Of a DNA stretch of 64,000 bases, positions 35,832-47,378 are shown piece by piece; positions within the stretch are counted from its first letter, which is position 1; every line of letters begins with the position of its first letter. The stretch lies in assembly GCF_900101895.1 (NCBI RefSeq), contig NZ_FMVF01000006.1, positions 150,759 to 214,758 of the forward strand, read 5' to 3'. Under the pieces are notes generated by a model that did no database searches, was not told the DNA's origin, and saw only the letters and a list, made by a program, of their open reading frames with translations. The DNA is from Flavobacterium caeni (lineage in GTDB: Bacteria; Bacteroidota; Bacteroidia; Flavobacteriales; Flavobacteriaceae). The position numbers and the translations under genes were made by a program.

Positions 35832-37931
35832 ATGGCAGTTTTATCAAAAATCAGACAGCGTTCGGTACTCCTTATTTTGATCATCGGATTCTGTTTATTT
35901 GCGTTCATCATCGGCGATTTGTTCCAGAGCGGCAACTTCAACACTTTGTCTAAAGACATCGGAAGCGTGAACGGCAAGGACATCACGTTCGAGGAATTCC
36001 GCATGAAAGTGAGCAATGTAGAGAAAAGCGGACAACAAGGCATGACCCCTACCATGGCGGTAAACCGCGTGTGGGACCAGGAAGTCGCGATCGCGTTGCT
36101 TACGGCCGAGTTCGAAAAATTGGGCATCCGCGTGGGCGAGGCGCAAATCCTCGAAGCGATGAAAACCAACCCGAACATCGGACAAAACCCAATGTTCCAA
36201 AACGAAGCCGGCCAGTTCGATCTTGCCAAATTCAAGGAATACTTCAAGTCGAACCCAGAGCAGGCGTCGTTCATCAAGGACGCCGAGAAAGATGCGGCAC
36301 TCAACGCACAATATTCGATCTACAACACACTCGTCAAAGCGGGTATGTACACCACCGACACCGAGGGTAAACTAAAATACCAGATGGAAGCCGACAAAGT
36401 GAGCTTCGATTACGTGGCCGTGTTGTATTCGACCATCAAGGACAGCGACGTCAAGGTAACCGATGAGGAAATCGTTGCCTACATGAAAAAGAACGAGAAA
36501 AAATACAAGGCCGATGCCAACCGCGACGTCGAGTATGTTTTGGTAGAGGAAAAAGCGTCGACCGAAGACGAAAACGAAGTCAAGAACACCGTCAACGGCT
36601 TGCTCAATTCGCGCGTGGTGTACAACAAAGAAACCGGCAAGAACGATACGTTGCCAGGGTTCAAGGGTACGGCCAACACGATTGCGTTTGTCAACGACAA
36701 TTCAGACATCCCTTATGATTCGACCTATGTAGACAAGAAGTCGCTTCCTGCCGAGCACGCCGAAGCGTTGTTCAACTTGCCTGCAGGCGAAATCTACGGG
36801 CCCTATATGCGCGGGCCATACTACTGCATCTCTAAATCGATGGGTAGAAAAGCGGGTGCCAACGCCAAGGCGAGCCACATCCTGATCAGCTACGAAGGTA
36901 CGCAGGTGCCGAACAAAAAAGAAAAGAGAACCAAGGAAGAGGCCAAGGCCAAAGCCGAAAGCTTGCTCGCGCAGGTCAAGGCCAATCCGGGCATGTTCCT
37001 GATGCTTGCCATCACCAACTCCGACGATTCATCGGCGCAACAAGGCGGCGACTTGGGTTACTTTAGCCAAGGCCAGATGGTCAAGCCGTTCAACGATTTC
37101 GTGTTCAACAACCCGATCGGGTCGATCGGTTTGGTCGAGACCGATTTTGGTTTCCACGTCATCAACGTGACCGACAAGCAAGACGCCGTACGTTTGGCGA
37201 CCATCGCGCAAAAAATCGAGCCGTCTGAAGCAACCACCGACAAGGTCTACACCAAGGCCGTTAAATTCGAAATGGATGCGCAAGGCAAGGATTTCGCGGC
37301 AACCGCCAAGGCGCAAGGACTTACGGTGAACCCGTCGGTACGTGTCAAGCAAATGGACGAGATGTTCGGAGCGGTAGGCCAACAGCGCCAAATCGTACGT
37401 TGGGCATTCGACAAAGAAACCAACGTAGGCGATGTAAAGCGTTTTGAAATCGCCAACATGGGCCACGTGATTGCACGTTTGAAAAAAGTCAACGAAGAAG
37501 GCTTGACACCGGTAGAAGACGCGCGTCCGATGCTCGAAATGAAACTCAAGAACCAGAAGAAAGCCGAGTTGATCAAGGCCAAAATGAAAGGCGCTTCGCT
37601 CGAGGCGATCGCTACGGCTGCCGGATCGACCGTCCAGCAAGCTGCCGATTTGACCATCGACAACGCCAACATTCCGAACGCAGGTCCTGAGAAAAAGGTC
37701 GTAGGTACGGCGTTTGCGGTAGGCGCGAACAAAGTGTCGGCCCCAATCGAAGGCAATTCAGGTGTATTTGTGGTCAAGCCGACTGCTGTTACCAAAGCCC
37801 CGGCGATTACAGACTACAAAGACTATACGGCCAAAGTAAAGGCCCAGGTCAATGGCTATTCAGGCCGTGTGATTCCTGCGCTCAAGGCAGAAGCCGACAT
37901 CGTCGACAGAAGAGCAGAATTCCAATACTAA
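35832..37931 (+). CDS. Peptidylprolyl isomerase, PpiD/SurA type
   Basis: A 699-residue inner-membrane-anchored foldase. The N-terminus has one transmembrane segment (residues 13-31, LLILIIGFCLFAFIIGDLF) and a SurA/PpiD chaperone domain beginning GSVNGKDITFEEF. A parvulin domain lies near residues 340-450 (ASHILISYEG, AITNSDDSSAQQGGDLGYFSQGQ in two parts, LVETDFGFHVINVT). A second, poorer parvulin-like segment may follow. It should help fold outer-membrane and secreted proteins in the periplasm, a function relevant to the many T9SS and Sus proteins here. It stands alone between a promoter-like site and a strong terminator. Confidence 0.9.
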   Translation: MAVLSKIRQRSVLLILIIGFCLFAFIIGDLFQSGNFNTLSKDIGSVNGKDITFEEFRMKVSNVEKSGQQGMTPTMAVNRVWDQEVAIALLTAEFEKLGIRVGEAQILEAMKTNPNIGQNPMFQNEAGQFDLAKFKEYFKSNPEQASFIKDAEKDAALNAQYSIYNTLVKAGMYTTDTEGKLKYQMEADKVSFDYVAVLYSTIKDSDVKVTDEEIVAYMKKNEKKYKADANRDVEYVLVEEKASTEDENEVKNTVNGLLNSRVVYNKETGKNDTLPGFKGTANTIAFVNDNSDIPYDSTYVDKKSLPAEHAEALFNLPAGEIYGPYMRGPYYCISKSMGRKAGANAKASHILISYEGTQVPNKKEKRTKEEAKAKAESLLAQVKANPGMFLMLAITNSDDSSAQQGGDLGYFSQGQMVKPFNDFVFNNPIGSIGLVETDFGFHVINVTDKQDAVRLATIAQKIEPSEATTDKVYTKAVKFEMDAQGKDFAATAKAQGLTVNPSVRVKQMDEMFGAVGQQRQIVRWAFDKETNVGDVKRFEIANMGHVIARLKKVNEEGLTPVEDARPMLEMKLKNQKKAELIKAKMKGASLEAIATAAGSTVQQAADLTIDNANIPNAGPEKKVVGTAFAVGANKVSAPIEGNSGVFVVKPTAVTKAPAITDYKDYTAKVKAQVNGYSGRVIPALKAEADIVDRRAEFQY

Positions 37932-37952
37932 TTGGTGCATCATAAAAAGAAA

Positions 37953-37980
37953 ATCCCGATTCGTTCGGGATTTTTTTTTT
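37953..37980 (+). terminator. Terminator after the PpiD-like gene
   Basis: AATCCCGA pairs with TCGGGATT around a TTCGT loop, followed by nine T residues. It is a textbook intrinsic terminator. Confidence 0.9.
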
Positions 37981-38225
37981 GCGGTAGTATGGCGTCGAAA
38001 GTAAAATGTACAGTTTTTCTGTAGCAGATTGTTCTGTAGAAATGATATCTTGCTTCTAGGGAAGGGGGGCATGAAGGTTTATCCCAACGAAAATAAAACT
38101 TACCGGCGTTACAGACCCGAGCCCGGAGGGCGAACTGTACGAAGTAAAAATCTGTACATTTTGTTAAAATTCTCAAGGGCGGCGTGACGTCCAAGTCATA
38201 TTCCCAAATGTGCGAAGGATTTGTT
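37981..38225. other. Unassigned intergenic stretch
   Basis: About 245 bases between the terminator of the PpiD-like gene and the stop of the GHMP kinase gene. No gene was recognised. Short words recur, including TGTACAG, CTGTAC and CTGTAG with adjoining T-rich runs, and TACAG/CTGTA can form a small hairpin at 38,009-38,023. Confidence 0.5.
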
Positions 38226-39140
38226 TTATTGTTTTTGCACCACCATCTCATCAAACCCGATGACGGTGTCGTAGCCCTTGGATTGGAAGTAAGCCGTCGG
38301 GTCTTTTGTCGAAACGGCCAGCACAAAATCGCCACCCCATGCGCCAAGGCTTTTGACCGTGCCGTTAAAATCGGGAAAAAATTGTTGTTTGGCGGTTGGC
38401 GTTTCGAGGATTGGCGCCAACAAGGATTCATAGGCGTCGAGTTGTGCCGCAAACCCTTTGGCATCGGTCGTTTTTAGGATGGCGTCGGCGATTGCGTTGG
38501 CCCGAAGCACCGCATCGCCCAAATTCGTCTTTTTATTCCGGTAGTTCGCAATGGCCGTCTTGCTGTTTTGCTTTTTGTTGAGGTACACAAAATACAAGCT
38601 GTTTGAAAACGATGGATGAAAGTCGATGGTTTTTACCACAGGTTTTGCGTCGGTTCGTTGGAAAATCACGGCGCTGTCGTGCTGTGCACACGCGATGTCG
38701 TAGCCGCTGCCGCCAAAACTTTTCCAAAGCAATTCATAGGCATCTACCTGAGCCCATTGCGCAATGTTGTTGACCAGCGTAGACGACGTGCCCAAGCCCC
38801 AACTGCGCGGAAACGTCAAATGGGTCGTCACCAAAAAACCTTCGGATGCCAAAAAGTTAGGATTCATTTGTACGGCGGCATGTAAAATGTCGACGAGCGT
38901 GTCGGCCACGGCCGTTCCTGTGTGACGGTTCTCGCGAATGTCTTCGAGCAAAACCTCGGTTTCGAACCAAACGGTGCCGTCGGCGTCGAAACTCGTCCAG
39001 CGGATTGTTTTCGTGTCGTTTGGTTCGGCCACGAGGTCTTGTCCAAATTTAGTCGGCAATGCAAACGCCTTGGCACCGTCGAGCACCAGGTATTCGCCGG
39101 TGATGAACAGTTTGCCGTTGCTGTAAAACCTTTGCTTCAT
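38226..39140 (-). CDS. GYDIA-family GHMP kinase (mevalonate-pathway-like)
   Basis: A 304-residue GHMP-superfamily kinase. NGKLFITGEYLVLDGAKAFALP is the N-terminal substrate loop (residues 8-29 in two parts), SWGLGTSSTLVNNIAQW is the glycine-rich ATP loop, and GGSGYDIACA carries the eponymous GYDIA motif. The family is confined largely to Bacteroidota and probably phosphorylates a mevalonate-pathway intermediate, but which one is not fixed. The neighbouring class II HMG-CoA reductase gene three bases upstream in the same transcript supports an isoprenoid role. It is cytosolic. Confidence 0.88.
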   Translation of the reverse strand: MKQRFYSNGKLFITGEYLVLDGAKAFALPTKFGQDLVAEPNDTKTIRWTSFDADGTVWFETEVLLEDIRENRHTGTAVADTLVDILHAAVQMNPNFLASEGFLVTTHLTFPRSWGLGTSSTLVNNIAQWAQVDAYELLWKSFGGSGYDIACAQHDSAVIFQRTDAKPVVKTIDFHPSFSNSLYFVYLNKKQNSKTAIANYRNKKTNLGDAVLRANAIADAILKTTDAKGFAAQLDAYESLLAPILETPTAKQQFFPDFNGTVKSLGAWGGDFVLAVSTKDPTAYFQSKGYDTVIGFDEMVVQKQ

Positions 39141-39143
39141 GGG

Positions 39144-40463
39144 TTAGCGTTTGCGCAAAGATTCGATGAAATTGACCGCCGCCGAGTGCGACACCGCGTG
39201 GTTTTTGAAGTGTTTCTTGACCTGTGCGCGCTCTTCGTCGTTGGCTTCGAACTGGTTCAGGATGTTGTTGAGGTGCATTTTCATGTGTCCTTCCTGGATG
39301 CCAGTGGTGGTCAGCGAACGCAACGCGGCAAAGTTCTGCGCGAGTCCTACCGATGCAACCACCTGCATCAATTCATGCGCCGAAGGTTTTTCGAGCATCT
39401 GGAGCGCCATTTTCACCAGCGGATGCAACGACGTGAGTCCGCCCACGGTACCCAAGGCCAATGGAACTTCGAGCCAAAACCTAAAGATCCCGTCCTCGAC
39501 CGACGCATGCGAAAGGCTGGCATACTGCCCGTCTTTGGAAGCATACGCATGGGCCGCCGCTTCTATCGCGCGAAAATCGTTGCCGGTGGCCAACACGACG
39601 GCATCGATACCGTTCATGATGCCTTTGTTGTGCGTGACGGCGCGGAACGGCTCGACTTCGGCGATGCGTACTGCCTGCACGAATTTCTCGGCGAATGCCT
39701 TGGGATTGTCGATGTTTTTGTCGGCCAGTTCGTCGACGGCGCACGACACTTCGGCCCTGACCACGCAATTCGGGACATAATTCGACAATATGCTCATGAC
39801 CACACGCAGGTTTTTTTCTTCTTTCGAAAAAACGTCGTGCGATTCGGCTTCACGTACGAGGGTTTGCGCGAATTGTTCCAGGCACGAATTGATGAAGTTG
39901 GCGCCCATCGAATCCTTGGTCTCGAACGTGGCGTGCAGTTGAAAATAGCCCGGCATGAGCGCGGTTTTGTTGCGCAGTTCGATGTTGGTGATTCCGCCAC
40001 CGCGCGCGCGCATGTTTTTGGTCAGTTGTTCGGTATCGGTAAAAAACTGCGGTTTGATTTGCTCGAAGAAACGCTCGAGTTTGTGCACTTCGCCGTTGAA
40101 CGTAAAATGTACTTGTCCGATTTTTTGCGTGCCGAGGATGGTGGTCTTGAAACCGCCGCGCGTAGCCCAGAATTTGGCCGATTTGCTCGCCGCGGCCACC
40201 ACCGAACTTTCCTCGATGGCCATCGGGACGGTGTAGTTTTTCCCGTTGATCAGGAAGTTGGGCGCGATGCCAAACGGAAGGTAAAAATTCGTGATCGTGT
40301 TTTCGATGAATTCGTCGTGGAGCTTTTGCAACGCCTCGTCCGAATTCCAGTAGCTTTTGATGCGCGCGACGGCTTCTTGCGGGTTCGAAAAATAAGTGTT
40401 CGCGATCCAATCGATTTTCTCGTCCTTGGACCATTTCGAAAATCCGGCAACGGCAGTATCCAT
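39144..40463 (-). CDS. Hydroxymethylglutaryl-CoA reductase, class II
   Basis: A 439-residue cytosolic enzyme of the usual class II length. The HMG-binding region has MAIEESSVVAAASKSAKFW, the cofactor region has KDSMGANFINSC (DxMGAN type), and the catalytic Lys/Asp/His region includes HNKGIMNGIDAVVLATGND and the C-terminal GHMKMHLNN with the catalytic His. It interconverts HMG-CoA and mevalonate. Class II enzymes were first known as degradative NADH enzymes, but in flavobacteria the single copy serves isoprenoid synthesis. The ATG at 40463 is chosen over a TTG two codons upstream. It forms a two-gene operon with the GYDIA kinase. Confidence 0.93.
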   Translation of the reverse strand: MDTAVAGFSKWSKDEKIDWIANTYFSNPQEAVARIKSYWNSDEALQKLHDEFIENTITNFYLPFGIAPNFLINGKNYTVPMAIEESSVVAAASKSAKFWATRGGFKTTILGTQKIGQVHFTFNGEVHKLERFFEQIKPQFFTDTEQLTKNMRARGGGITNIELRNKTALMPGYFQLHATFETKDSMGANFINSCLEQFAQTLVREAESHDVFSKEEKNLRVVMSILSNYVPNCVVRAEVSCAVDELADKNIDNPKAFAEKFVQAVRIAEVEPFRAVTHNKGIMNGIDAVVLATGNDFRAIEAAAHAYASKDGQYASLSHASVEDGIFRFWLEVPLALGTVGGLTSLHPLVKMALQMLEKPSAHELMQVVASVGLAQNFAALRSLTTTGIQEGHMKMHLNNILNQFEANDEERAQVKKHFKNHAVSHSAAVNFIESLRKR

Positions 40464-40588
40464 CTTCAATACGGGTTAAATGAACCGCAAAGATAACTTT
40501 TTGCATCGGTAAAACTTATCAACAATGGGGCGATTTTTAACAACGGGATTTTCTTTTTGACGACGGTATAAAATAATTTTCGGCCACC

Positions 40589-41665
40589 ATGAACCAAGAG
40601 CATCCATTCCGCAAAGGACGCGGCGCGCAAATCAACGTGCCCAATCGGTTTTTTGCCCATTCGCAGGAAACGCTCGACGATTTTTTGAACTATTGTGCGC
40701 TCGAAGGCGACGATCCAGACGACAACAAAACGCAATTCCTCGAAGTGTTTCCCAAAACCATCGTCAACAAGGTAGACAGTCCCGATGTGGGCATGGGTTA
40801 CTCGATGAATGTATACCAGGGTTGCGAACACGGGTGTATTTATTGCTACGCGCGAAATTCGCACGAGTACTGGGGCTACAGCGCGGGGCTCGATTTTGAA
40901 CGCAGGATCCTGGTCAAGAAAAACGCGCCGCAATTGCTCGAAGAAAAACTCAAAAGCAAAAACTGGACGGCGCATCCCATCGTCATGTCGGGCAACACCG
41001 ATTGCTATCAGCCTGCCGAACGCCAATTCCAAATCACGCGGCAATGCCTTGAAATCTTTCTCAAGTACAAACACCCCGTGGGCATCATCACCAAGAACGC
41101 CTTGGTCTTGCGCGATTTGGATTTGCTCAAGACACTCGCCAAAGAGAATCTGGTGGGCGTAAACGTTTCGATCACATCGACCAACGAAAGGACACGGCTG
41201 CTGCTCGAACCGCGCACCGCCACGATACACAAAAGGTTAGAGGCCGTGCGGATTTTGTCTGAAAACGGTATTCCGGTCAATGTCATGCTCGCGCCCATCA
41301 TCCCCGGAATCAACAGCCACGAGATCCTGCCTTTGGCCAAGGCTGCCGCCGATGCGGGTGCGTTGTCGATTGCGCATACCGTCGTGCGGCTCAACGGCGC
41401 CATTGGCGAGATTTTTACCGATTGGATCCAAAAGGCGATGCCCGATCGGGCCGACAAAGTGCTCAACCAAATCAAGGCGTGCCACGGCGGGTCGCTCAAC
41501 GACAGCCAGTGGGGGCAACGCATGCGCGGCGAGGGCGAGTTCGCGCAAATGATCAAATCGCAAATGAATTTGGCCAAAAAGAAGTTTTTTGCGGGACGGT
41601 CTTTTCCGGTGCTCAACACCAATTTGCATGCGCCTTGTAAGGACGGACAACTTCGTTTGTTTTAA
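40589..41665 (+). CDS. PA0069-family radical SAM protein
   Basis: A 358-residue protein with a Cx3Cx2C cluster motif in YQGCEHGCIYCYARNSHEYW (near residues 76-95), which binds the [4Fe-4S] cluster and S-adenosylmethionine. SAGLDFERRILVKKNAPQLL and MLAPIIPGINSHEILPLAKA are characteristic of the PA0069 family, related to spore photoproduct lyase. The actual reaction is unknown; a link with DNA photoproduct repair is only by distant homology. The gene is divergent from HMG-CoA reductase with a gap of 125 bases and is followed by a GC-rich spacer. Cytosolic. Confidence 0.88.
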   Translation: MNQEHPFRKGRGAQINVPNRFFAHSQETLDDFLNYCALEGDDPDDNKTQFLEVFPKTIVNKVDSPDVGMGYSMNVYQGCEHGCIYCYARNSHEYWGYSAGLDFERRILVKKNAPQLLEEKLKSKNWTAHPIVMSGNTDCYQPAERQFQITRQCLEIFLKYKHPVGIITKNALVLRDLDLLKTLAKENLVGVNVSITSTNERTRLLLEPRTATIHKRLEAVRILSENGIPVNVMLAPIIPGINSHEILPLAKAAADAGALSIAHTVVRLNGAIGEIFTDWIQKAMPDRADKVLNQIKACHGGSLNDSQWGQRMRGEGEFAQMIKSQMNLAKKKFFAGRSFPVLNTNLHAPCKDGQLRLF

Positions 41666-41810
41666 ATGGTGTCGGTTCGCGACCGAATGGGCCGCGCCGC
41701 GGTTGTAACAATTTGCGCGATGCGCGTCCAATGGCTGCGCCCGATTGCATTTAACAGCAAAAAACGGTGCTATTCCAAAAATTTTCACTAAAATTGACAC
41801 CTATTATTTT

Positions 41811-43994
41811 ATGAAAGCATTTATGACTCCGAACAAGCTTGCCGCGCTCTTGTGTTTTGTGTGTTTATCGTTGGCCGCCCAACCCAAAATCACGGTCGAA
41901 GACATCTACACCGGCGCGTTCAAGACCAAGGGAATGGACGAGCTCCAGTCGATGAAAAACACCAACCAGTACACGGTGCTCAACTACGACAGGGCTTCGC
42001 GCAGCATGCAGATCGATTTGTTCGATTTTGCGACACTCAAGAAAGTGGCGACGCTCGTAGATTCCAAAGCATTCAAACCGCTGGCCGATGGGATCGACAG
42101 CTATACCTTTTCGCCCGACGAGAAGATGATCCTGATCGCCAACAATTCGAGTCCTATTTTCCGCCATTCGTTTACGGCCAATTATGTGCTGTTCGACTTG
42201 AACACCAAAGAAGCCACGACATTGTTCGATTTTGCGGTGCAGGAACCCACGTTTTCGCCCGACGGCAAAAAGATCGCCTACGCCAAGGACAACAATTTGT
42301 ACGTGTACGATATCGCTTCGAAGAAAACGCAGCAAATCACGAGCGATGGTAAAAAGAACAGCATCATCAACGGCATCACCGACTGGGTGTATGAAGAGGA
42401 ATTCGCGTTCGTGCGCGCCTACGACTGGAGCGCCGACGGGAGCAAGATCGCCTTTATCCGCTTTGACGAAACCCAAGTACCCGAGTTCACGATGAACGTG
42501 TTCCACAAGGATTTGTATCCGAAAAACGAAACGTTCAAGTATCCGAAAGCGGGCGAGAAGAATTCAGATGTTTCGCTCAAGATTTACGACGTCAAATCGA
42601 ATACCACCAAGAACATCGCGTTGGGCAATTACAAGGATTTTTACATCCCGCGTCTCAAATGGACCAGCGATGCCAATGTGCTCAGCGTACAGGTGTTGAA
42701 CCGCCACCAGGACAACCTCGATTTGGTTTTTGTTGACGGGAATTCGGGCGCGGCCAAAGTGATCCTCAACGAAAAGGACAACGCCTACGTAGACATCACC
42801 GACAACCTCACGTTTTTGAAAGACAACAGTTTTATCTGGACCAGCGAAAAGGACGGTTTCAACCACATTTATGTGTACGACAAGAACGGCAAGCTCAAGA
42901 ACCAGGTCACCAAAGGGCCTTGGGAAGTGACGGCCTACTACGGTTTTGACGAAAAAAACAAGACGATTTTTTACCAATCGGTCGAGAACGGATCGATTAA
43001 CCGCGACATTTACCGCATCGGCCTGGACGGCAAGAACAAAGTGCGCCTGTCTTCGCAAACCGGCACCAACGACGCGACGTTCAGCCCGAATTTCGATTTG
43101 TATGTCTGCAAATTTTCGAGCGCGACCACGCCTACGGTGTTCACGTTGAACAGCGCCAAGGACGGCAAGCAAGTCCAGTCGATTGTCGACAACCAAGCGC
43201 TGGCCGACAAACTCAAGAACTACAACCTGGGCAGCAAGGAATTTTTTGTCCTCAAGACCGAAAAAGGGCACGAACTCAACGCCTGGATCTTAAAGCCAAA
43301 AGATTTCGACCCGAAGAAAAAATACCCGGTGTTCATGTACCAGTATTCTGGACCGGGCTCGCAACAGGTGAACAACGACTGGAACAACGCCGACGATTAT
43401 TGGTTCCAAAGCCTTGCGCAACAAGGGTATCTCGTGGCCTGCGTCGATGGTCGCGGAACGGGGTTCAAGGGTGCGGCGTTCAAGAAATGCACGCAAAAGC
43501 AGTTGGGCAAGTACGAAGTCGAAGACCAGATCGACGCGGCCAAAGTCATCGGCAACTATCCGTATGTCGACAAATCGCGTATCGGTATCTTTGGTTGGAG
43601 CTACGGCGGGTTCATGTCGTCGAATTGTTTGTTCAAAGGCAACGACGTGTTCAAGATGGCCATTGCGGTGGCGCCTGTGACCAACTGGCGTTTCTACGAT
43701 TCGGTGTACACCGAGCGCTACATGCAGACGCCGCAGGAAAACGCGTCGGGGTATGACGACAATTCGCCCATCAACCACGTCGACAAACTCAAAGGAAAAT
43801 TTTTGCTGATCCACGGATCGGGCGACGACAACGTGCACATGCAAAACACCATGCAAATGATGGAAGCGCTCATCCAGGCCAACAAACAGTTCGATTCGCA
43901 AATCTACCCCGACAAAAACCACGGCATCTATGGCGGCAAGACACGTATCCAGCTCTACAACAAGATGACGAACTTTATCAAAGACAACCTATAA
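41811..43994 (+). CDS. Dipeptidyl peptidase IV family serine peptidase (S9)
   Basis: A 727-residue exported peptidase. The ATG at 41811 gives a signal peptide (ending SLAAQ near residue 24). The N-terminal beta-propeller holds the DPP-IV signature WVYEEEF (paired Glu that bind the substrate amino-terminus). The C-terminal alpha/beta hydrolase has GWSYGGF with the nucleophile Ser597, GSGDDNV with Asp672 and KNHGI with His704. It removes X-Pro or X-Ala dipeptides from peptide N-termini in the periplasm. Three peptide transporter genes follow directly, so the operon is a peptide-uptake unit: dipeptides made by this enzyme would be imported by them. Confidence 0.94.
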   Translation: MKAFMTPNKLAALLCFVCLSLAAQPKITVEDIYTGAFKTKGMDELQSMKNTNQYTVLNYDRASRSMQIDLFDFATLKKVATLVDSKAFKPLADGIDSYTFSPDEKMILIANNSSPIFRHSFTANYVLFDLNTKEATTLFDFAVQEPTFSPDGKKIAYAKDNNLYVYDIASKKTQQITSDGKKNSIINGITDWVYEEEFAFVRAYDWSADGSKIAFIRFDETQVPEFTMNVFHKDLYPKNETFKYPKAGEKNSDVSLKIYDVKSNTTKNIALGNYKDFYIPRLKWTSDANVLSVQVLNRHQDNLDLVFVDGNSGAAKVILNEKDNAYVDITDNLTFLKDNSFIWTSEKDGFNHIYVYDKNGKLKNQVTKGPWEVTAYYGFDEKNKTIFYQSVENGSINRDIYRIGLDGKNKVRLSSQTGTNDATFSPNFDLYVCKFSSATTPTVFTLNSAKDGKQVQSIVDNQALADKLKNYNLGSKEFFVLKTEKGHELNAWILKPKDFDPKKKYPVFMYQYSGPGSQQVNNDWNNADDYWFQSLAQQGYLVACVDGRGTGFKGAAFKKCTQKQLGKYEVEDQIDAAKVIGNYPYVDKSRIGIFGWSYGGFMSSNCLFKGNDVFKMAIAVAPVTNWRFYDSVYTERYMQTPQENASGYDDNSPINHVDKLKGKFLLIHGSGDDNVHMQNTMQMMEALIQANKQFDSQIYPDKNHGIYGGKTRIQLYNKMTNFIKDNL

Positions 43995-44016
43995 CCAAAA
44001 CTAAATCCTAAACAAA

Positions 44017-45708
<1,692 letters not shown>

Positions 45709-45718
45709 TCCAAAGCCT

Positions 45719-47377
45719 ATGTGGAGCAAACACCCTAAAGCATTGCCGTACCTGTTCCTGTCTGAAATGTGGGAACGCTTCGGCTACTATTTGATGATTG
45801 GCATCTTTACGTTGTACCTGAAAGATGTCGAGGCCGGTTTTGCGATGACCGAAAAAGAGGCGTCCGATTTGTACGGTACGTTCATCGCGCTGGTATTCCT
45901 GACGCCGTTCATTGGAGGATTGGTCGCCGACCGTTACTTTGGCTACCGCAAATCGATCATCATCGGTGGATTGCTGATGGGGGCCGGGTATTTCCTGATG
46001 GGCGTCCATTCGGTGACCATGTTGTATGTGGCGATGACACTCGTGATCGTCGGCAACGGATTTTTTAAGCCCAACATTTCGACATTGCTCGGCAATTTCT
46101 ATTCGAACGACCAATACCGCGACAAAAAGGACGAAGGCTACAACATTTTTTACATGGGCATCAACGTGGGTGCGTTCATCTGCAACTTCTTTGGCGCCGC
46201 GCTGCAAATCATGCTTGGTTGGCAGTATGCGTTCATGGCCGCGGGTGTGGGCATGTTCATCGGTGTGATTGTGTTCATGCTCGGTACGAAACACTACGCG
46301 GGTTACGACCAAAAGAAAGGCACGCAACCGGGCGACATGCCGTTTTACAAAATCGTGTTGTTCATTTTGGTGCCGTCGGTTGTGTTTGGCGTCATCGGCT
46401 GGCTCCTCAAGGGCGTGGCTTCGGCCAGCAATCCCGACAGCTACATTTTTGGATCCGACAGTACCGATGCGTTCATCTTTGCGTGTATTCCGGTCATCTT
46501 TTTTTACACCAGTTTGTATGTCAAGGCCAAGGCCGATGAAAAACGTCCGATTGGGGCGTTGCTCGCGATATTCGGGGTGGTCATCCTGTTTTGGGCGGTG
46601 TTCAAGCTCAACGGATCGGCGCTCACCACGTGGGCCGACCGCTATACCGACCGCGAGGTGACGGGCACCACCGAAAGCGCGTTCTCGTCGCTTAAACTGG
46701 CCAAGGAAGTCGAGTTCAAGAAAGATTCGGTCGAATTGTACGACGACCAGTTCCGTTTGCAAAAACAAGACGGCGTGGTGCAAAAAGAAGTCAATTATCC
46801 GCTGTATTTTAGAAATGTCAAGCCCGAAGAAAAACCATCCGAAGGCGCCAAGGTTTCGTTGTGGGCCACCAATTTGAGCCAATCGATCAACCCCGGCTGG
46901 GTCATCATCCTGACACCGCTGGTCGTGGCGTTTTTTACCTATTTGCGCAGCCGCGGCAAAGAACCGTCGACGCCCACCAAAATTGCGTTCGGCCTGCTCA
47001 TCTCGGCCTTGTCTGTGCTCGTGATGGTGGCCGCGGTCAAGATCGGCGCCAACGGTACCGAAAAAGTCAGCGTGTGGTGGCTCGTGGCCAATTACGGCAT
47101 CATCACCATCGGCGAATTGTTCCTGAGTCCGATGGGGCTTTCGATCGTATCGAAGCTCAGCCCTACCAACATCACGTCGCTCATGATGGGCGGCTGGTTC
47201 TTGTCGACCTCGATCGGCAACAAGCTCAGCGGCGTATTGGCCAGCATGTGGGACAGTTACGAAGACAAAAGCCACTTTTTTTGGGTCAATTTCGGACTAC
47301 TCATGTTTGCGACGCTTTTGATGTTCGCATTGCTCAAACAACTCAACAAAGTCATGGCCGAAAAAGGCATCAAATAA
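45719..47377 (+). CDS. POT-family peptide transporter, second of three
   Basis: A 552-residue POT/PTR transporter. SEMWERFGYYLMIGIFTLYL gives the N-terminal ExxER motif, and GNGFFKPNISTLLGNFY with FYMGINVGAFICNFFG gives the PTR2 signature. It carries an extra periplasmic or cytosolic segment of about 80 residues (near 300-385, ALTTWADRYTDREVTG onward) absent from the third copy, a feature of Bacteroidota POT proteins. It starts ten bases after the first transporter and is followed by the third after one base. Substrate specificity cannot be read from sequence. Confidence 0.92.
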   Translation: MWSKHPKALPYLFLSEMWERFGYYLMIGIFTLYLKDVEAGFAMTEKEASDLYGTFIALVFLTPFIGGLVADRYFGYRKSIIIGGLLMGAGYFLMGVHSVTMLYVAMTLVIVGNGFFKPNISTLLGNFYSNDQYRDKKDEGYNIFYMGINVGAFICNFFGAALQIMLGWQYAFMAAGVGMFIGVIVFMLGTKHYAGYDQKKGTQPGDMPFYKIVLFILVPSVVFGVIGWLLKGVASASNPDSYIFGSDSTDAFIFACIPVIFFYTSLYVKAKADEKRPIGALLAIFGVVILFWAVFKLNGSALTTWADRYTDREVTGTTESAFSSLKLAKEVEFKKDSVELYDDQFRLQKQDGVVQKEVNYPLYFRNVKPEEKPSEGAKVSLWATNLSQSINPGWVIILTPLVVAFFTYLRSRGKEPSTPTKIAFGLLISALSVLVMVAAVKIGANGTEKVSVWWLVANYGIITIGELFLSPMGLSIVSKLSPTNITSLMMGGWFLSTSIGNKLSGVLASMWDSYEDKSHFFWVNFGLLMFATLLMFALLKQLNKVMAEKGIK

Positions 47378-47378
47378 T

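Noticed and set aside
37940..38464. 174-codon minus-strand open frame at the end of the GHMP kinase gene
   Set aside because: It overlaps the kinase in another frame and the intergenic terminator; no signal or motif.
41671..41685. Hairpin TCGGTTCGCGACCGA after the radical SAM gene considered as terminator
   Set aside because: No T-tract follows it, and the stem is only five base pairs.
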